Assembly: GCF_000632715.1 (NCBI RefSeq)
Contig: NZ_BAWO01000011.1
Span: 62,001-126,000 of the forward strand
Length of the DNA: 64,000 nt
Direction: 5' to 3'
Source of the DNA: Parageobacillus caldoxylosilyticus NBRC 107762
GTDB taxonomy: Bacteria > Bacillota > Bacilli > Bacillales > Anoxybacillaceae
The notes under the pieces: generated by a model
The model's input: only the letters and a program-made list of their open reading frames with translations
What the model was told of the DNA's origin: nothing
Databases searched by the model: none
Program-made: the position numbers and the translations under genes
Part shown: piece after piece, positions 27,899 through 38,034 of the stretch
Layout: each line of letters starts with the position of its first letter
Position numbering within the stretch: position 1 is the stretch's first letter

Positions 27899-28140
27899 AT
27901 AAAAAACTCGCCCCAAAGTGAAGGGACGAGTGACAACCGCGGTACCACCCTACTTAGAAAGCTTCGCGCTTTCTCACCTCATTTGGATAACGGCGCACGC
28001 CGTCTTTTGCTACTTGGCTACTGCCGTTCGCAAAAGCTGCTCGAGGAGGTAATTCGCGTTTATCTATGTGCTAGTTCGCACCGACCACTAGCTCTCTGAA
28101 ACAGGGAGATAAACACTACTTGTTCCTGTCATCGCTTTGT
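27899..28140 (-). promoter_or_regulatory. Tyrosine T-box riboswitch of tyrS
   Basis: On the minus strand the T-box core AGGGTGGTACCGCGG (27937-27951) is followed by a terminator (ACTCG..CCC with GGG.CGAGT, then T6; 27901-27931). The stem I region (about 28050-28135) ends in GAATTACC; the TAC at 28051-28049 is the expected tyrosine specifier codon. Uncharged tRNA-Tyr should stabilise the antiterminator and switch on tyrS. Confidence 0.93.
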
Positions 28141-28188
28141 CCTATGTCATTTATGCTATACACTTTTTTACCACAACTTTTCTTGGTT

Positions 28189-28194
28189 TGTCAA
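28189..28194 (-). promoter_or_regulatory. Probable -35 box of the tyrS promoter
   Basis: A consensus TTGACA on the minus strand, about 50 bp upstream of T-box stem I. The -10 is not clear (TAAAAA at 18 bases). Confidence 0.4.
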
Positions 28195-28303
28195 ATCGAG
28201 TTTTTCTCGTATACAAAATAGGTGGAAAAATGACAAAATGCCGCAATATTCAACAAAAATATGATATAATTATTTATATTATTCGTTGTATAGGGGGGTG
28301 CTC

Positions 28304-31051
28304 ATGGAGCATAAAAAGCAAACATTTTCCCTAGAGAAGGCATGGCGCTATTTTTTTATTACATATGAAGTCGTTTGGAATCTTTTTCTTATTTTTTTCA
28401 TTCTTATTCTTTGCCTCATATGCTTTGCCGTCGGTCTTGGCGCTGGGTATTTCGCTTCTTTGGTAAAAGACATGCCCATCCCTTCCTATAAGGAGATGAA
28501 AAGGGATATTTACGACTACGAAGAAACGTCGCATATTTACTTTGCCAATAACGTTTATCTCGGCAATTTCCGCTCTGATCTAGAAAGGGAGGAAGTCAAA
28601 TTACAAGATGTTTCTCCGTATGTAATTAAAGCGATTACAGCAACGGAAGACGAATACTTTTACGAACATCGCGGGGTTGTTCCAAAAGCGATCATTCGCG
28701 CGCTGTTTCAGGAAGCGACGAACTCGCCGCTACAAACAGGCGGAAGCACGCTGACACAGCAGCTTGTCAAAAATCAAATATTGACGAATGAAGTATCATT
28801 TGAACGAAAGGCAAAAGAAATATTGCTCGCCCTTCGCCTTGAAAAGTTTTTTAGTAAAAATGAAATTTTAGAAGCCTATTTAAATGTCGTCCCATTCGGC
28901 CGAAACGCATCAGGACGCAATATCGCCGGCATCCAGGCGGCTGCTCAGGGAGTATTTGGCGTAGACGCCAAAGATTTAAATCTAGCCCAAGCAGCATTCT
29001 TAGCCGGCCTCCCGCAAAGCCCGTTTGTGTATACTCCGTTTACAAGCGACGGCAATGTGAAAAAAGACTTATCTCCGGCGCTGCACCGGATGAAGACGGT
29101 ATTGAATCGAATGAAGCAGGCGGGATATATTTCCGAAAAACAATATCAAGAAGCGTTGCAATACGATGTCGCCAAACATTTTGCACCGCCAAAACCGTCA
29201 CCGTTTGAAAAATATCCGTGGCTGACGATGGAAATCGAAAAACGCGCTAAAGAAGTATTGGCCGAGGTATTAGCCAAAAAAGATGGGTATACAAAAGAGC
29301 AGCTGTTGCAAAATGCATCCCTTCACGAACGATATGTAGCAAAAGCGGAAAAACAGCTGCGCCAAAACGGATACAATATTTACACAACGATCGACAAAAC
29401 GATTTACGACCGCATGCAAAAAGTAGTGGCCGATTACCGCTATTACGGCGATGACAAAATTCAATATGTAAAAGACAAAGAGACGGGAAAAATGGTTGCC
29501 AAGCGCGAGCCTGTCGAAGTCGGTGCGATTTTGATTGAAAATTCAACTGGAAAAATCATTAGCTTTGTCGGCGGCAGAGATTACAAACGGGAGCAACTCA
29601 ATCACGCGACACAAGCATATCGGTCGAACGGCTCGACGATGAAGCCGCTGCTTGTATACGCACCGGCAATGGAGATGGGCATCGTCCAGCCCGGTTCCGT
29701 CATTCCAGATATGCCATTGAGGGTTAATGGTTATACACCAAAAAATGCAGATGGAAAAACGCACGGCCTCGTTTCGGCGCGGCGCGCTTTACAGTATTCC
29801 TATAACATCCCTGCGATCCGCACTTATATGAAGATCATGAACCAACATCCAGTAGAATATCTGCATAAAATGGGCATTACCAGCGTGGCAAAAACAGAGG
29901 AAAACCACATCGCCTTAGCGATTGGCGGAACTTCCACAGGGGTAACCGTCGAGGAAAATGTCAACGCCTATGTCACTTTTGCTAATTACGGAACGTTTGT
30001 AGACGCTTATTTAATCGAAAAAATCGTATCAAATGATGGACAAGTCATTTATGAACATCAGAGCGATCCCGTTCCTGTTTTTTCTCCGCAGACGTCCTAT
30101 TTAATGATTGATATGATGAGGGATGTCATTCGCGGCGGTACAGCATCTTCTCTCCGGTCTTATTTAAAATTCCAAGCGGATTGGGCTGGAAAAACAGGGA
30201 CAAGCGAAAATCAACAAGACTCATGGTTTGTGGCAACAAACCCAAACGTGACATTTGGAGTGTGGATGGGATACGATACACCTGCACCATTGCAATCTAC
30301 GTACAGAGGACTATCTTATAGCAAACGAACTCAGCTGTTATGGGCGCAATTAATGAATTCCGCCTACGATGTTAATCCGCAGCTCATCGCGCCAAACAAT
30401 CGCTTCAACATGCCCGGCGGCATCGTGCGGAGAGCCTATTGTACCGTTTCAGGACTTACTCCGTCCAATGCGTGTCAAAAAGCCGGATTAGTTAGCTATG
30501 ACTTGTACAACACAAAATTTACGCCAAAACAAGGAAAAGAACAGTATTTGATTGAAGGACGCTTCGTTGAAGTAAACGGCAAGCGGTACGCCGCGCTTGA
30601 TACAACACCGAGCGAGTTTGTTTCCAGTGGAGTTATTTTAAATAGGGAAGTATTGAAAAGATGGGGAATGAATCGTTCAAGCGCTAGTGAATGGAATGGG
30701 ATGCTGTTTGTTAATGAGTTAAAAGAAAATGGAAAAATCCCGGCACCGCCGGCCATCCATCTAGCAAATGGAACCACCATCACTTGGCAGCCGCATTCGG
30801 AACACGATGTGATTGGCTATCGCGTATATCGCACTGGACAAGGCGGCGCGCCGCCCCAAGTTGCCGCGGTCGTCAAAGCTGGAAAAACACTGTCCTTTGC
30901 CAAGCTGCAGCCTGGAGCGACCTATTACGTCACAGCTGTGGATATCAGCGGCAAGGAGTCGGCGCCGTCCAATACGGTTGCAGCTCCATTGCCTGGCGCC
31001 GCGAACCAAGCCAAAGAAAAAACACAAACGCCTGAAAAACAAAAAGATTAA
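28304..31051 (+). CDS. Class A penicillin-binding protein with C-terminal fibronectin III domain
   Basis: A 915-residue bifunctional peptidoglycan synthase. A cytoplasmic tail and one membrane anchor (about 22-52) are followed by a GT51 glycosyltransferase (TEDEYFYEHRG about 122, GGSTLTQQLVKN about 148-160), then a transpeptidase with Ser444-x-x-Lys447, an SYN motif near 503 and KTGT at 630-633. The C-terminal 100 residues (TITWQPHSEHDVIGYRVYR onwards) look like a fibronectin type III module. The start is ATG 28304 with GGGGGG five bases upstream; TTG 28286 is less likely. It sits between tyrS and acsA, which are adjacent in B. subtilis, so it is an added gene there. PBP subclass is not assigned. 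Confidence 0.93.
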   Translation: MEHKKQTFSLEKAWRYFFITYEVVWNLFLIFFILILCLICFAVGLGAGYFASLVKDMPIPSYKEMKRDIYDYEETSHIYFANNVYLGNFRSDLEREEVKLQDVSPYVIKAITATEDEYFYEHRGVVPKAIIRALFQEATNSPLQTGGSTLTQQLVKNQILTNEVSFERKAKEILLALRLEKFFSKNEILEAYLNVVPFGRNASGRNIAGIQAAAQGVFGVDAKDLNLAQAAFLAGLPQSPFVYTPFTSDGNVKKDLSPALHRMKTVLNRMKQAGYISEKQYQEALQYDVAKHFAPPKPSPFEKYPWLTMEIEKRAKEVLAEVLAKKDGYTKEQLLQNASLHERYVAKAEKQLRQNGYNIYTTIDKTIYDRMQKVVADYRYYGDDKIQYVKDKETGKMVAKREPVEVGAILIENSTGKIISFVGGRDYKREQLNHATQAYRSNGSTMKPLLVYAPAMEMGIVQPGSVIPDMPLRVNGYTPKNADGKTHGLVSARRALQYSYNIPAIRTYMKIMNQHPVEYLHKMGITSVAKTEENHIALAIGGTSTGVTVEENVNAYVTFANYGTFVDAYLIEKIVSNDGQVIYEHQSDPVPVFSPQTSYLMIDMMRDVIRGGTASSLRSYLKFQADWAGKTGTSENQQDSWFVATNPNVTFGVWMGYDTPAPLQSTYRGLSYSKRTQLLWAQLMNSAYDVNPQLIAPNNRFNMPGGIVRRAYCTVSGLTPSNACQKAGLVSYDLYNTKFTPKQGKEQYLIEGRFVEVNGKRYAALDTTPSEFVSSGVILNREVLKRWGMNRSSASEWNGMLFVNELKENGKIPAPPAIHLANGTTITWQPHSEHDVIGYRVYRTGQGGAPPQVAAVVKAGKTLSFAKLQPGATYYVTAVDISGKESAPSNTVAAPLPGAANQAKEKTQTPEKQKD

Positions 31052-31058
31052 AATAGCG

Positions 31059-31088
31059 AAAAAGCTGATCGAAACCGATCAGCTTTTT
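31059..31088. terminator. Bidirectional terminator between the PBP gene and acsA
   Basis: AAAAAGCTGATCG (31059-31071) pairs perfectly with 31076-31088 around a 4-base loop, with A and T runs on the outer sides. It lies directly between the two convergent stop codons. Confidence 0.92.
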
Positions 31089-31089
31089 C

Positions 31090-32805
31090 TTAATCTTCCA
31101 TCGTCGATAAATCGCCTGTCGGCAAGTTAAGCTCCCACGCTTTTAAGACGCGGCGCATAATTTTCCCGCTTCGCGTTTTTGGAAGTTTGTCGCGGAATTC
31201 AATTTCCCGCGGCGCTGCATGTGCCGCCAATCCTTTTTTGACAAACTGGCGAATGTCTTCTTTCAATTCCTCGGATGGTTCATATCCTTCCCGAAGCGAA
31301 ATAAATGCTTTAATGATTTCCCCGCGCACTGGATCCGGCTTACCGATGACACCTGCTTCCGCTACCGCTGGATGTTCGACTAGCTTGCTTTCGACTTCAA
31401 ACGGACCGACGCGTTCCCCTGACGTATTAATAACGTCATCGACACGTCCTTGGAACCAGAAGTAGCCGTCTTCGTCCATATAAGCGGAGTCGCCGGAAAC
31501 ATACCAGTCGCCGATGAAATACGATTCATATTTTTGCGGGTTGTTCCAAATCGTTTTCATCATCGACGGCCAGCCTTTTTTGATCGCTAAGTTCCCCATC
31601 CGGTATGGCGGCAGTTCGTTTCCTTGATCATCAATGATAGCTGCTTTGACACCAGGAATCGGTTTGCCCATCGAACCTGGCTTGATTTCCATACATGGAT
31701 AGTTACAGATAAGATGCGCGCCCGTTTCCGTCATCCACCATGTATCATGAATGCGGCGCTGGAATACTTTCATTCCCCAGCGAATCACCTCTGGGTTTAA
31801 CGGCTCGCCAACGCTAAGGATGTGGCGAAGAGAGCTTAAATCATATTTTTTAACAATTTCATCCCCCGCTCCCATTAACATGCGAAACGCCGTCGGTGCA
31901 CTATACCATACTGTCACGCCGAAATCTTGAATCGTCTGATACCAGGCATCCGGACTGAAACGGCCGCCGACAATCACATTCGATGCTCCGCATAACCATG
32001 GACCGAAAATACCGTAAGAAGTGCCTGTCACCCATCCTGGATCTGCTGTGCACCAATAAATATCGTCTTCTTTTAAATCCAGCACCCATTTTGCCGTTTG
32101 ATAGTGCTGAATCATCGCGTTATGAACGTGCAAAACTCCTTTTGGCTTTCCGGTAGAGCCGGAAGTATAATGCAAAATCAAGCCGTCTTGGCGGTCGACC
32201 CATTCGATATCAAAGTGCTTGCTCGCCTCATTCATCCGTTTCTTTAAGTCGATATACGGACCTTCTTCAACAATGTTATCCCCGACGAGGAAAACATATT
32301 TTAATTCCGGAAGATCGTTGACTGGAACGCGCGGCAGCAGTTCCGGCGTCGTGACGATCGCCTTTGCCCCGCTATCTTCGAGGCGGTCGCGCACCGCTCC
32401 TTCCATAAACGCCTCAAACAGCGGACCGACAATGGCTCCTGTCTTAATGATTCCGAGTACGGCGAAGTACAATTCCGGAGAACGCGGCATAAATACAAAT
32501 ACACGGTCTCCTTTTTCAATTTCCGCCACTTGTTTCAGCACGTTGGCCACTTTATTGGACATTTCCTTCATTTCTTTAAAGGTATATTTTTCGTTTCTCG
32601 ATGCATCGCGGTAATAAAGCGCTACTTTATTTTTGCGGAACGATTCCGCATGGCGGTCAATCGCTTCATACGCCATATTGACTCTGCCGGTTTCAAACCA
32701 GGAAAACTCTTTCTCTACTTCTTTCCAATCAAAATGTTTATATGTGTCCTCGTAACTTTTTAAATTATAATCCCCTTGTACGACCGGTAGCACTTCTGTT
32801 TTCAT
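31090..32805 (-). CDS. acsA: Acetyl-CoA synthetase
   Basis: A 571-residue AMP-forming acetyl-CoA synthetase. Seen: LHYTSGSTGKPKGVLH, WWMTETGAH, SGDSAYMDEDGYFWFQGR, DDVINTSGERVGPFEVES and the catalytic lysine in PKTRSGKIMRR. That lysine is the residue acetylated by AcuA in B. subtilis, which switches the enzyme off; AcuC removes the acetyl group. acuABC is divergent from it, as in B. subtilis. A strong promoter with an overlapping cre-like site precedes it. Confidence 0.98.
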   Translation of the reverse strand: MKTEVLPVVQGDYNLKSYEDTYKHFDWKEVEKEFSWFETGRVNMAYEAIDRHAESFRKNKVALYYRDASRNEKYTFKEMKEMSNKVANVLKQVAEIEKGDRVFVFMPRSPELYFAVLGIIKTGAIVGPLFEAFMEGAVRDRLEDSGAKAIVTTPELLPRVPVNDLPELKYVFLVGDNIVEEGPYIDLKKRMNEASKHFDIEWVDRQDGLILHYTSGSTGKPKGVLHVHNAMIQHYQTAKWVLDLKEDDIYWCTADPGWVTGTSYGIFGPWLCGASNVIVGGRFSPDAWYQTIQDFGVTVWYSAPTAFRMLMGAGDEIVKKYDLSSLRHILSVGEPLNPEVIRWGMKVFQRRIHDTWWMTETGAHLICNYPCMEIKPGSMGKPIPGVKAAIIDDQGNELPPYRMGNLAIKKGWPSMMKTIWNNPQKYESYFIGDWYVSGDSAYMDEDGYFWFQGRVDDVINTSGERVGPFEVESKLVEHPAVAEAGVIGKPDPVRGEIIKAFISLREGYEPSEELKEDIRQFVKKGLAAHAAPREIEFRDKLPKTRSGKIMRRVLKAWELNLPTGDLSTMED

Positions 32806-32822
32806 TCTCCTAATCCCCCTTA

Positions 32823-32836
32823 TGTAAGTGGTTACA
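32823..32836. promoter_or_regulatory. cre-like site (CcpA) at the acsA start region
   Basis: TGTAAGTGGTTACA matches the CcpA operator consensus (TGNAARCGNWWNCA) except for T in place of the central C. It lies just downstream of the acsA -10 box, a position that blocks transcription, and upstream of acuA. acsA and acuABC are CcpA-repressed in B. subtilis and ccpA is encoded 3 kb away. Confidence 0.6.
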
Positions 32837-32841
32837 ATTCT

Positions 32842-32870
32842 ATTATAGTATACAAAAGTTGAATTCTCAA
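32842..32870 (-). promoter_or_regulatory. Sigma-A promoter of acsA
   Basis: TTGAGA (32865-32870), 17-base spacer, TATAAT (32842-32847) on the minus strand, 37 bp from the start codon. Confidence 0.82.
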
Positions 32871-32940
32871 TTTTTTAAATATTTGCATGACATTTTTTTT
32901 GAAATTTTTTTGAAATCCGTTTATCTATTTACTTTTTATG

Positions 32941-32946
32941 TATAAT
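32941..32946 (+). promoter_or_regulatory. -10 box of the acuABC promoter
   Basis: A perfect TATAAT 34 bp upstream of the acuA start; the -35 region is weak (CGTTTA at 17 bases), which would fit an activator- or repressor-controlled promoter. Confidence 0.5.
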
Positions 32947-32979
32947 GAAAGAAGAAAGACCTATCCAGGTGGTGACCGA

Positions 32980-33612
32980 ATGGAACATAAAAAAACGTAT
33001 AATGCCAAAGAATTAAAAACACCAAAAGGAACGCTGATTATCGAAGGCCCGATATCGGCTGAGAAACTAGCAAGTTATGAATTTCACCATGACCTGACAT
33101 CCTTCCGCCAGCCTCCTCAGCAGCATCAAGCATTGATCGAAATTGCGAAGCTGCCAGAAGGAAGAATCATTATCGCCCGTCATCATCACACGATTATTGG
33201 CTACGTAACGTTTCTGTACCCCGATCCGCTTGAACGTTGGTCAGAAGGAAACATGGAAAATTTAATCGAGCTGGGCGCGATTGAAGTCATTCCGGAGTTC
33301 CGCGGTTATGGAGTAGGGAAAAATTTACTGATTGTATCGATGATGGATGACGCAATGGAAGATTATATTATCATTACTACCGAATATTACTGGCATTGGG
33401 ATTTAAAAGGGACAGGGCTAACCGTATGGGAATACCGGAAAGTGATGGAGAAAATGATGAACGCCGGCGGGCTTGTTTGGTATGCTACCGATGATCCAGA
33501 AATTTGTTCCCATCCGGCCAACTGCTTAATGGCCCGCATCGGCAAACGGGTCGATCAAGAGTCTATTCAAAAATTCGACCGCCTTCGTTTTATGAATCGG
33601 TATATGTATTAA
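32980..33612 (+). CDS. acuA: Protein acetyltransferase AcuA
   Basis: A 210-residue GNAT-fold enzyme that acetylates the catalytic lysine of AcsA. AIEVIPEFRGYGVGKNLL holds the acetyl-CoA-binding motif. The ATG at 32980 follows CAGGTGGT; an upstream in-frame ATG at 32938 overlaps the promoter. It is the first gene of acuABC, divergent from its target acsA. Confidence 0.96.
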   Translation: MEHKKTYNAKELKTPKGTLIIEGPISAEKLASYEFHHDLTSFRQPPQQHQALIEIAKLPEGRIIIARHHHTIIGYVTFLYPDPLERWSEGNMENLIELGAIEVIPEFRGYGVGKNLLIVSMMDDAMEDYIIITTEYYWHWDLKGTGLTVWEYRKVMEKMMNAGGLVWYATDDPEICSHPANCLMARIGKRVDQESIQKFDRLRFMNRYMY

Positions 33613-33646
33613 AAATCGTTCTTGACAACAAAGGGGAGAGGAATAA

Positions 33647-34291
33647 ATGATTGTCGAACAAATTATGAAAACGCCTGTCATCACTCTGCAGCCGACTAAT
33701 ACGATTGCCGAAGCGATTCAGTTAGTACGGCAACTCCGCATTCGTCATATTCCGATTGTGGATGCCGAAAACCATGTTGTCGGCATTGTGACCGATCGCG
33801 ATATCCGCGATGTAAGCCCTTCCATTTTCCGAATTCATGAACACCTCGAAGACTTACAAAAACCAGTCAGCATGATTATGAAAACAGACGTTATCGTCGG
33901 ACATCCTCTCGATTTTGTCGAGGAAGTGGCGGCGCTGTTTTACGAGCATAAAATCAGCTGTCTGCCGATCGTCAAAGACCGCAAACTCGTCGGCATCGTG
34001 ACGGAAACCGATTTATTATACACTCTCATTCAGCTCACGGGCGCGCATCAGCCGGGCTCGCACATTGAAATTAAAGTGCCCAATGAAAGCGGGATGTTAA
34101 GCAAAGCAGCAGCGATTATCGCCAAGCGGCATATCAATATCGCCAGCGTTCTTTTATATCCCGATCAAGATGAAAATTACAAAATCCTTGTGTTTCGCGT
34201 GCAAACAATGAACCCAATCGGAATTATCAACGATTTAAGAAATGCCGGCTACACCGTATTATGGCCGAACTTGCCGGGGGTTTCATCATGA
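33647..34291 (+). CDS. acuB: CBS-ACT domain protein AcuB
   Basis: A 214-residue protein with two CBS domains (about 1-58 and 75-132; typical [10 protein letters not shown] and [10 protein letters not shown] motifs) and a C-terminal ACT-like domain (about 138-210). It binds nucleotides in related proteins and is needed for normal acetoin/acetate use in B. subtilis; its exact job is not settled. Its stop overlaps the acuC start (ATGA). Confidence 0.94.
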   Translation: MIVEQIMKTPVITLQPTNTIAEAIQLVRQLRIRHIPIVDAENHVVGIVTDRDIRDVSPSIFRIHEHLEDLQKPVSMIMKTDVIVGHPLDFVEEVAALFYEHKISCLPIVKDRKLVGIVTETDLLYTLIQLTGAHQPGSHIEIKVPNESGMLSKAAAIIAKRHINIASVLLYPDQDENYKILVFRVQTMNPIGIINDLRNAGYTVLWPNLPGVSS

Positions 34292-35466
34292 AAAAAGACT
34301 GTGTATTTGTTTACAGCGACGATTTTCTTCAATATAAATTTCATGACGAGCACCCATTTAACCAGCTGCGGGTTAAACTTACGTACGATTTGTTGCGCGC
34401 GATGAACGCTTTAGACGATGAACAAATTGTAGCGCCTAGAATCGCAATGGACGAAGAACTCGCTTTAATTCATGACCACTCCTATATCGAAGCAGTCAAG
34501 GCTGCCGGCAGAGGAGAACTTTCGGAACAAATCGCCCTAAACTATGGGCTAGGGACAGAAGATACCCCCATTTTTCCGAATATGCATGAAGCAAGCGCTC
34601 TATTAGTCGGGAGCACCTTAACGGCGGTCGACTTTGTGCTATCAGGAAAAGCAACACATGCGCTAAGCCTCGGCGGCGGGCTTCACCACGGCTTCCGCGG
34701 CAAAGCATCGGGCTTTTGCATTTACAATGACAGCGCTGTCGCAATCAAATACATTCAAGAAAAATATGGGCTGCGTGTGCTGTATGTTGACACCGATGCC
34801 CATCATGGAGACGGTGTTCAATGGGCTTTTTATGACGACCCAAATGTGTGTACATTTTCGATTCATGAAACGGGGCGCTACTTATTTCCAGGGACGGGAA
34901 ATGTAAATGAGCGCGGACACGGGGCAGGATATGGGTATTCGTTTAACATTCCTGTTGACGCATTCACCGAAGATGAATCTTGGATTGACGCCTATACGCA
35001 AGCGTTGCGGGAAATTGCCGACTTTTTCCGTCCTGATGTCATTTTGACGCAAAATGGCGCGGACGCCCATTATTACGATCCACTTACTCATTTATCCGTA
35101 ACGATGAAAACGTACCGCGTGATTCCGAAGCTTGCTCACCAAATCGCCCATGAATATTGCGACGGGCGTTGGATTGCAGTTGGCGGCGGCGGTTATGATA
35201 TTTGGCGCGTCGTTCCGCGGGCATGGGCGCTTATTTGGCTGGAAATGACAGAACAATCAAACGTTTCCGACAACTTGCCAAAATCATGGCTTGACAAATG
35301 GCAAGCGCTTTCGCCAGTCCCACTGCCGCAACAATGGGATGATCCAGAATCCCTATACCCGCCAATTCCGCGCAAAGCAGAAATTACGGAAAAAAATGCA
35401 CAAACGGTGGAAAAGGCATTATATCCGATTCGAAGCCAGAGGCAAAAAGCGAATCAGTCCACATAA
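34288..35466 (+). CDS. acuC: Protein deacetylase AcuC (histone deacetylase family)
   Basis: A 392-residue zinc-dependent deacetylase of the class I HDAC fold. GGGLHHGF contains the tandem active-site histidines; [15 protein letters not shown] and the later [11 protein letters not shown] provide zinc ligands. It reverses AcuA acetylation of AcsA. The ATG at 34288 overlaps the acuB stop, indicating translational coupling. In B. subtilis motPS lies between acuC and ccpA; here ccpA follows at once. Confidence 0.96.
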   Translation: MKKDCVFVYSDDFLQYKFHDEHPFNQLRVKLTYDLLRAMNALDDEQIVAPRIAMDEELALIHDHSYIEAVKAAGRGELSEQIALNYGLGTEDTPIFPNMHEASALLVGSTLTAVDFVLSGKATHALSLGGGLHHGFRGKASGFCIYNDSAVAIKYIQEKYGLRVLYVDTDAHHGDGVQWAFYDDPNVCTFSIHETGRYLFPGTGNVNERGHGAGYGYSFNIPVDAFTEDESWIDAYTQALREIADFFRPDVILTQNGADAHYYDPLTHLSVTMKTYRVIPKLAHQIAHEYCDGRWIAVGGGGYDIWRVVPRAWALIWLEMTEQSNVSDNLPKSWLDKWQALSPVPLPQQWDDPESLYPPIPRKAEITEKNAQTVEKALYPIRSQRQKANQST

Positions 35467-35505
35467 AGAAAAGGGGCTTGACCAATTTGGTTGAGCCCCT
35501 TTTCT
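35467..35505. terminator. Bidirectional terminator between acuC and ccpA
   Basis: A 17-bp stem with a two-base TG/TG mismatch (35467-35483 with 35489-35505), A-rich on one side and T-rich on the other. Confidence 0.9.
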
Positions 35506-36501
35506 TTATTTTGTGGATTCACGATATTCGATGCGATGCGGCAACACGACAATATGGTTTTCCACCTGTTCTTTGTTCATATATTTGGTCAATAACCGCA
35601 TCGCTACTGCACCGATATCATACATCGGCTGCACTACCGTTGTTAAACGAGGGCGCACCATCGTCGCCAGCCGCGTATTGTCAAAACCAACTACCTCTAA
35701 TTGATCAGGAACGCGCACGCCATGGTCTTGTGCGCTATGGATAATGCCAAGCGCCATCTCGTCGGTTCCGGCGAACACAGCGGTTGGCTTCTCCGCTAAC
35801 TCGGCGATTTTTTCATACGCTTCAATGCCGGAATCATAAGAGTTATCGCCTTCAATTACAAGCTCTTCGTCATAGGCTATTCCATGCGTTTCTAGAGCGC
35901 GCCGGTATCCTGCCAGTTTCTTTTGGTTAATCGGATCATCCGTCGGTCCTGTCACATAGGCGACCCGTTTGTTACCTTTTTCTACAAGATAAGTAACCGC
36001 TTCAAAGGCAGCTTGTTCATAATCGATGTTCACTGATGGAATCGTATTGTTCGATTCAATCGTAGCCGCCAGCACGATTGGCACCGGCGATTTTTGAAAT
36101 TCATTGACATGCTCTTCCGTAATCGTTCCGCCCATAAACAAAATGCCATCGACTTGTTTGGCCAACATCGTATTAAGCAAATGCAGCTCTTTTTCCTTAT
36201 TTTGATCGGAGTTGCTTAAAATGATGTTGTATTTGTACATCGTTGCAATATCTTCGATGCCGCGCGCCAGTTCAGCAAAAAAGATGCTAGAAATATCAGG
36301 AATAATCACTCCGACTGTTGTCGTTTTTTTGCTGGCCAGCCCGCGCGCCACCGCATTTGGACGATAGCCTAAACGTTCGATCGCTTCCAATACCTTTTTT
36401 CTTGTGGATGGCTTTACGTTTGGGTTTCCGTTTACGACACGGGAAACCGTCGCCATCGATACGTTTGCTTCCCGTGCCACATCGTAAATCGTTACGTTCA
36501 T
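35506..36501 (-). CDS. ccpA: Catabolite control protein A
   Basis: A 331-residue LacI-family regulator. The N-terminal HTH reads [20 protein letters not shown] with the hinge helix [12 protein letters not shown], followed by a periplasmic-binding-protein-like core. It binds cre sites with phosphorylated HPr to repress or activate carbon genes, likely including acsA, acuABC and ackA in this window. ATG 36501 is 8 bases from GGAG; GTG 36510 is in frame but too close. Confidence 0.97.
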   Translation of the reverse strand: MNVTIYDVAREANVSMATVSRVVNGNPNVKPSTRKKVLEAIERLGYRPNAVARGLASKKTTTVGVIIPDISSIFFAELARGIEDIATMYKYNIILSNSDQNKEKELHLLNTMLAKQVDGILFMGGTITEEHVNEFQKSPVPIVLAATIESNNTIPSVNIDYEQAAFEAVTYLVEKGNKRVAYVTGPTDDPINQKKLAGYRRALETHGIAYDEELVIEGDNSYDSGIEAYEKIAELAEKPTAVFAGTDEMALGIIHSAQDHGVRVPDQLEVVGFDNTRLATMVRPRLTTVVQPMYDIGAVAMRLLTKYMNKEQVENHIVVLPHRIEYRESTK

Positions 36502-36582
36502 TGGCTTCACTCCTCTTTTTTATAAATCAACATCCACATCGATTGGTATTTTCCCACCGTATGTAAAAATATCATACGATAC

Positions 36583-36611
36583 ATTATCGCTAAATCGCAA
36601 CGAATTGGCAA
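36583..36611 (-). promoter_or_regulatory. Candidate ccpA promoter
   Basis: TTGCCA (36606-36611), 17-base spacer, GATAAT (36583-36588) on the minus strand, 82 bp upstream of the start. Confidence 0.6.
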
Positions 36612-36724
36612 CTATTTTGCTACTGTGTTCACAAACAATTCATGAATGATACTATGTATATGTTACCCTCTGCCTGCTTTCTATTTTCATATGTAGCTCA
36701 ATTTTTTCTGAAAGCAAAAAACTT

Positions 36725-36751
36725 CCCCCTCCGGCAGATTGCCGGAGGGGG
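36725..36751 (-). terminator. Terminator of aroA
   Basis: A very GC-rich 12-bp stem (36725-36736 with 36740-36751), 3-base loop, and TTTTTTGCTTT on the minus strand. Confidence 0.92.
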
Positions 36752-36759
36752 GACCAATA

Positions 36760-37842
36760 TTACGCTCTTACCATTTGCCGCTGGAACGCTCTTACCTCTT
36801 CCATAAATTCGTTAAATTGGGCAATATCCATTTGCTGCGCCGAGTCGGACAGCGCCACCGCCGGATCTGGATGCACTTCGGCCATCACCCCGTCGGCTCC
36901 GATCGCCAATGCAGCTTTAGCACAAGGGATGAGCAAGTCGCGGCGTCCCGTCGAATGTGTAACATCGACAAATACAGGCAAGTGGGTTTCTTTCTTCAAG
37001 ATCGGCACCGCCGAAATGTCCAGCGTATTTCTTGTTGCCCGTTCATACGTGCGAATGCCGCGCTCACATAGGATAATTTGCCCGTTTCCTTGCGACATAA
37101 TGTATTCCGCCGCATTAATGAACTCTTCGATGGTCGCTGCCAGCCCGCGTTTTAATAAAATCGGCTTATTCACTTGACCGGCCGCTTTTAACAGTTCAAA
37201 GTTTTGCATGTTGCGCGCGCCGATTTGAATGACATCAATATAGTCAAGCGCGATTTCGATATCGGCAGGGGTGACAATTTCGCTGATCACTGCCAAGTCA
37301 AACTCATCGGCAATACGTTTTAAAATTTTTAGTCCTTCGACGCCTAGCCCTTGGAAATCATATGGCGATGTTCTCGGTTTGTAGGCGCCGCCACGGAGCA
37401 GTTTTAGTCCTTGTTTTTTCACCGCTTCTGCAACCGCCGCAACTTGTTCATAGCTTTCCACCGCGCACGGTCCCATAACAAAATATTGTTTGCCGTCGCC
37501 GATTCTTTCTCCTTTTACCTCGACAATCGTGTTTTCCGGATGTTTTTTGCGCGATACAAGCAAGGCTTTACGGTGATCATCTTCTTGCAGTTCAAGGCCG
37601 GCTTTAAAAATTTCTTTAAAAATATGCTGCAGCGTTGATGTTTCAAACGGTCCGTCGTTATGCTCGGAAATTAAATCAAGCATCTTCCGTTCACGCACAG
37701 GATCGTAGCGATAGGTCCCTTGCGTTTCCTTGATTTTTCCAATCTCTTGAACAAGTCTCCCGCGTTCATTAATTAATTTTAAAATTTGTAAGTTAATCTC
37801 ATCTACCTTTGCCCGTAGCTCATCTAATCTCTCATTGCTCAT
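36760..37842 (-). CDS. aroA: Chorismate mutase / DAHP synthase fusion
   Basis: A 360-residue bifunctional enzyme. An AroQ-type chorismate mutase domain (about 1-85, with the [20 protein letters not shown] helix) is fused to a type I-beta DAHP synthase (about 100-355; [33 protein letters not shown]). The mutase domain lets chorismate or prephenate feed back on the first step of aromatic synthesis. This is the B. subtilis AroA (not EPSP synthase), in the same place next to ccpA. Confidence 0.96.
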   Translation of the reverse strand: MSNERLDELRAKVDEINLQILKLINERGRLVQEIGKIKETQGTYRYDPVRERKMLDLISEHNDGPFETSTLQHIFKEIFKAGLELQEDDHRKALLVSRKKHPENTIVEVKGERIGDGKQYFVMGPCAVESYEQVAAVAEAVKKQGLKLLRGGAYKPRTSPYDFQGLGVEGLKILKRIADEFDLAVISEIVTPADIEIALDYIDVIQIGARNMQNFELLKAAGQVNKPILLKRGLAATIEEFINAAEYIMSQGNGQIILCERGIRTYERATRNTLDISAVPILKKETHLPVFVDVTHSTGRRDLLIPCAKAALAIGADGVMAEVHPDPAVALSDSAQQMDIAQFNEFMEEVRAFQRQMVRA

Positions 37843-37892
37843 GCTTTCTCATCCTTTCGTCAAATGTAGTACAGTTTTTGTAATTAGTCATT

Positions 37893-37921
37893 ATTATAAT
37901 AGATAGAGGAGCAATTGTCAC
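37893..37921 (-). promoter_or_regulatory. Sigma-A promoter of aroA
   Basis: GTGACA (37916-37921), 17-base spacer, TATAAT (37893-37898) on the minus strand, about 50 bp from the start. Confidence 0.7.
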
Positions 37922-38034
37922 CAAAAATCGCTTTATTTATTAAACGCTTTTAAGCAATAAAGCATTTTATGAGAAACGCTGTAGGAACGTGAAAGCGACC
38001 GGGGAATGGATGTCCAATCGCGCGGAAACACATG

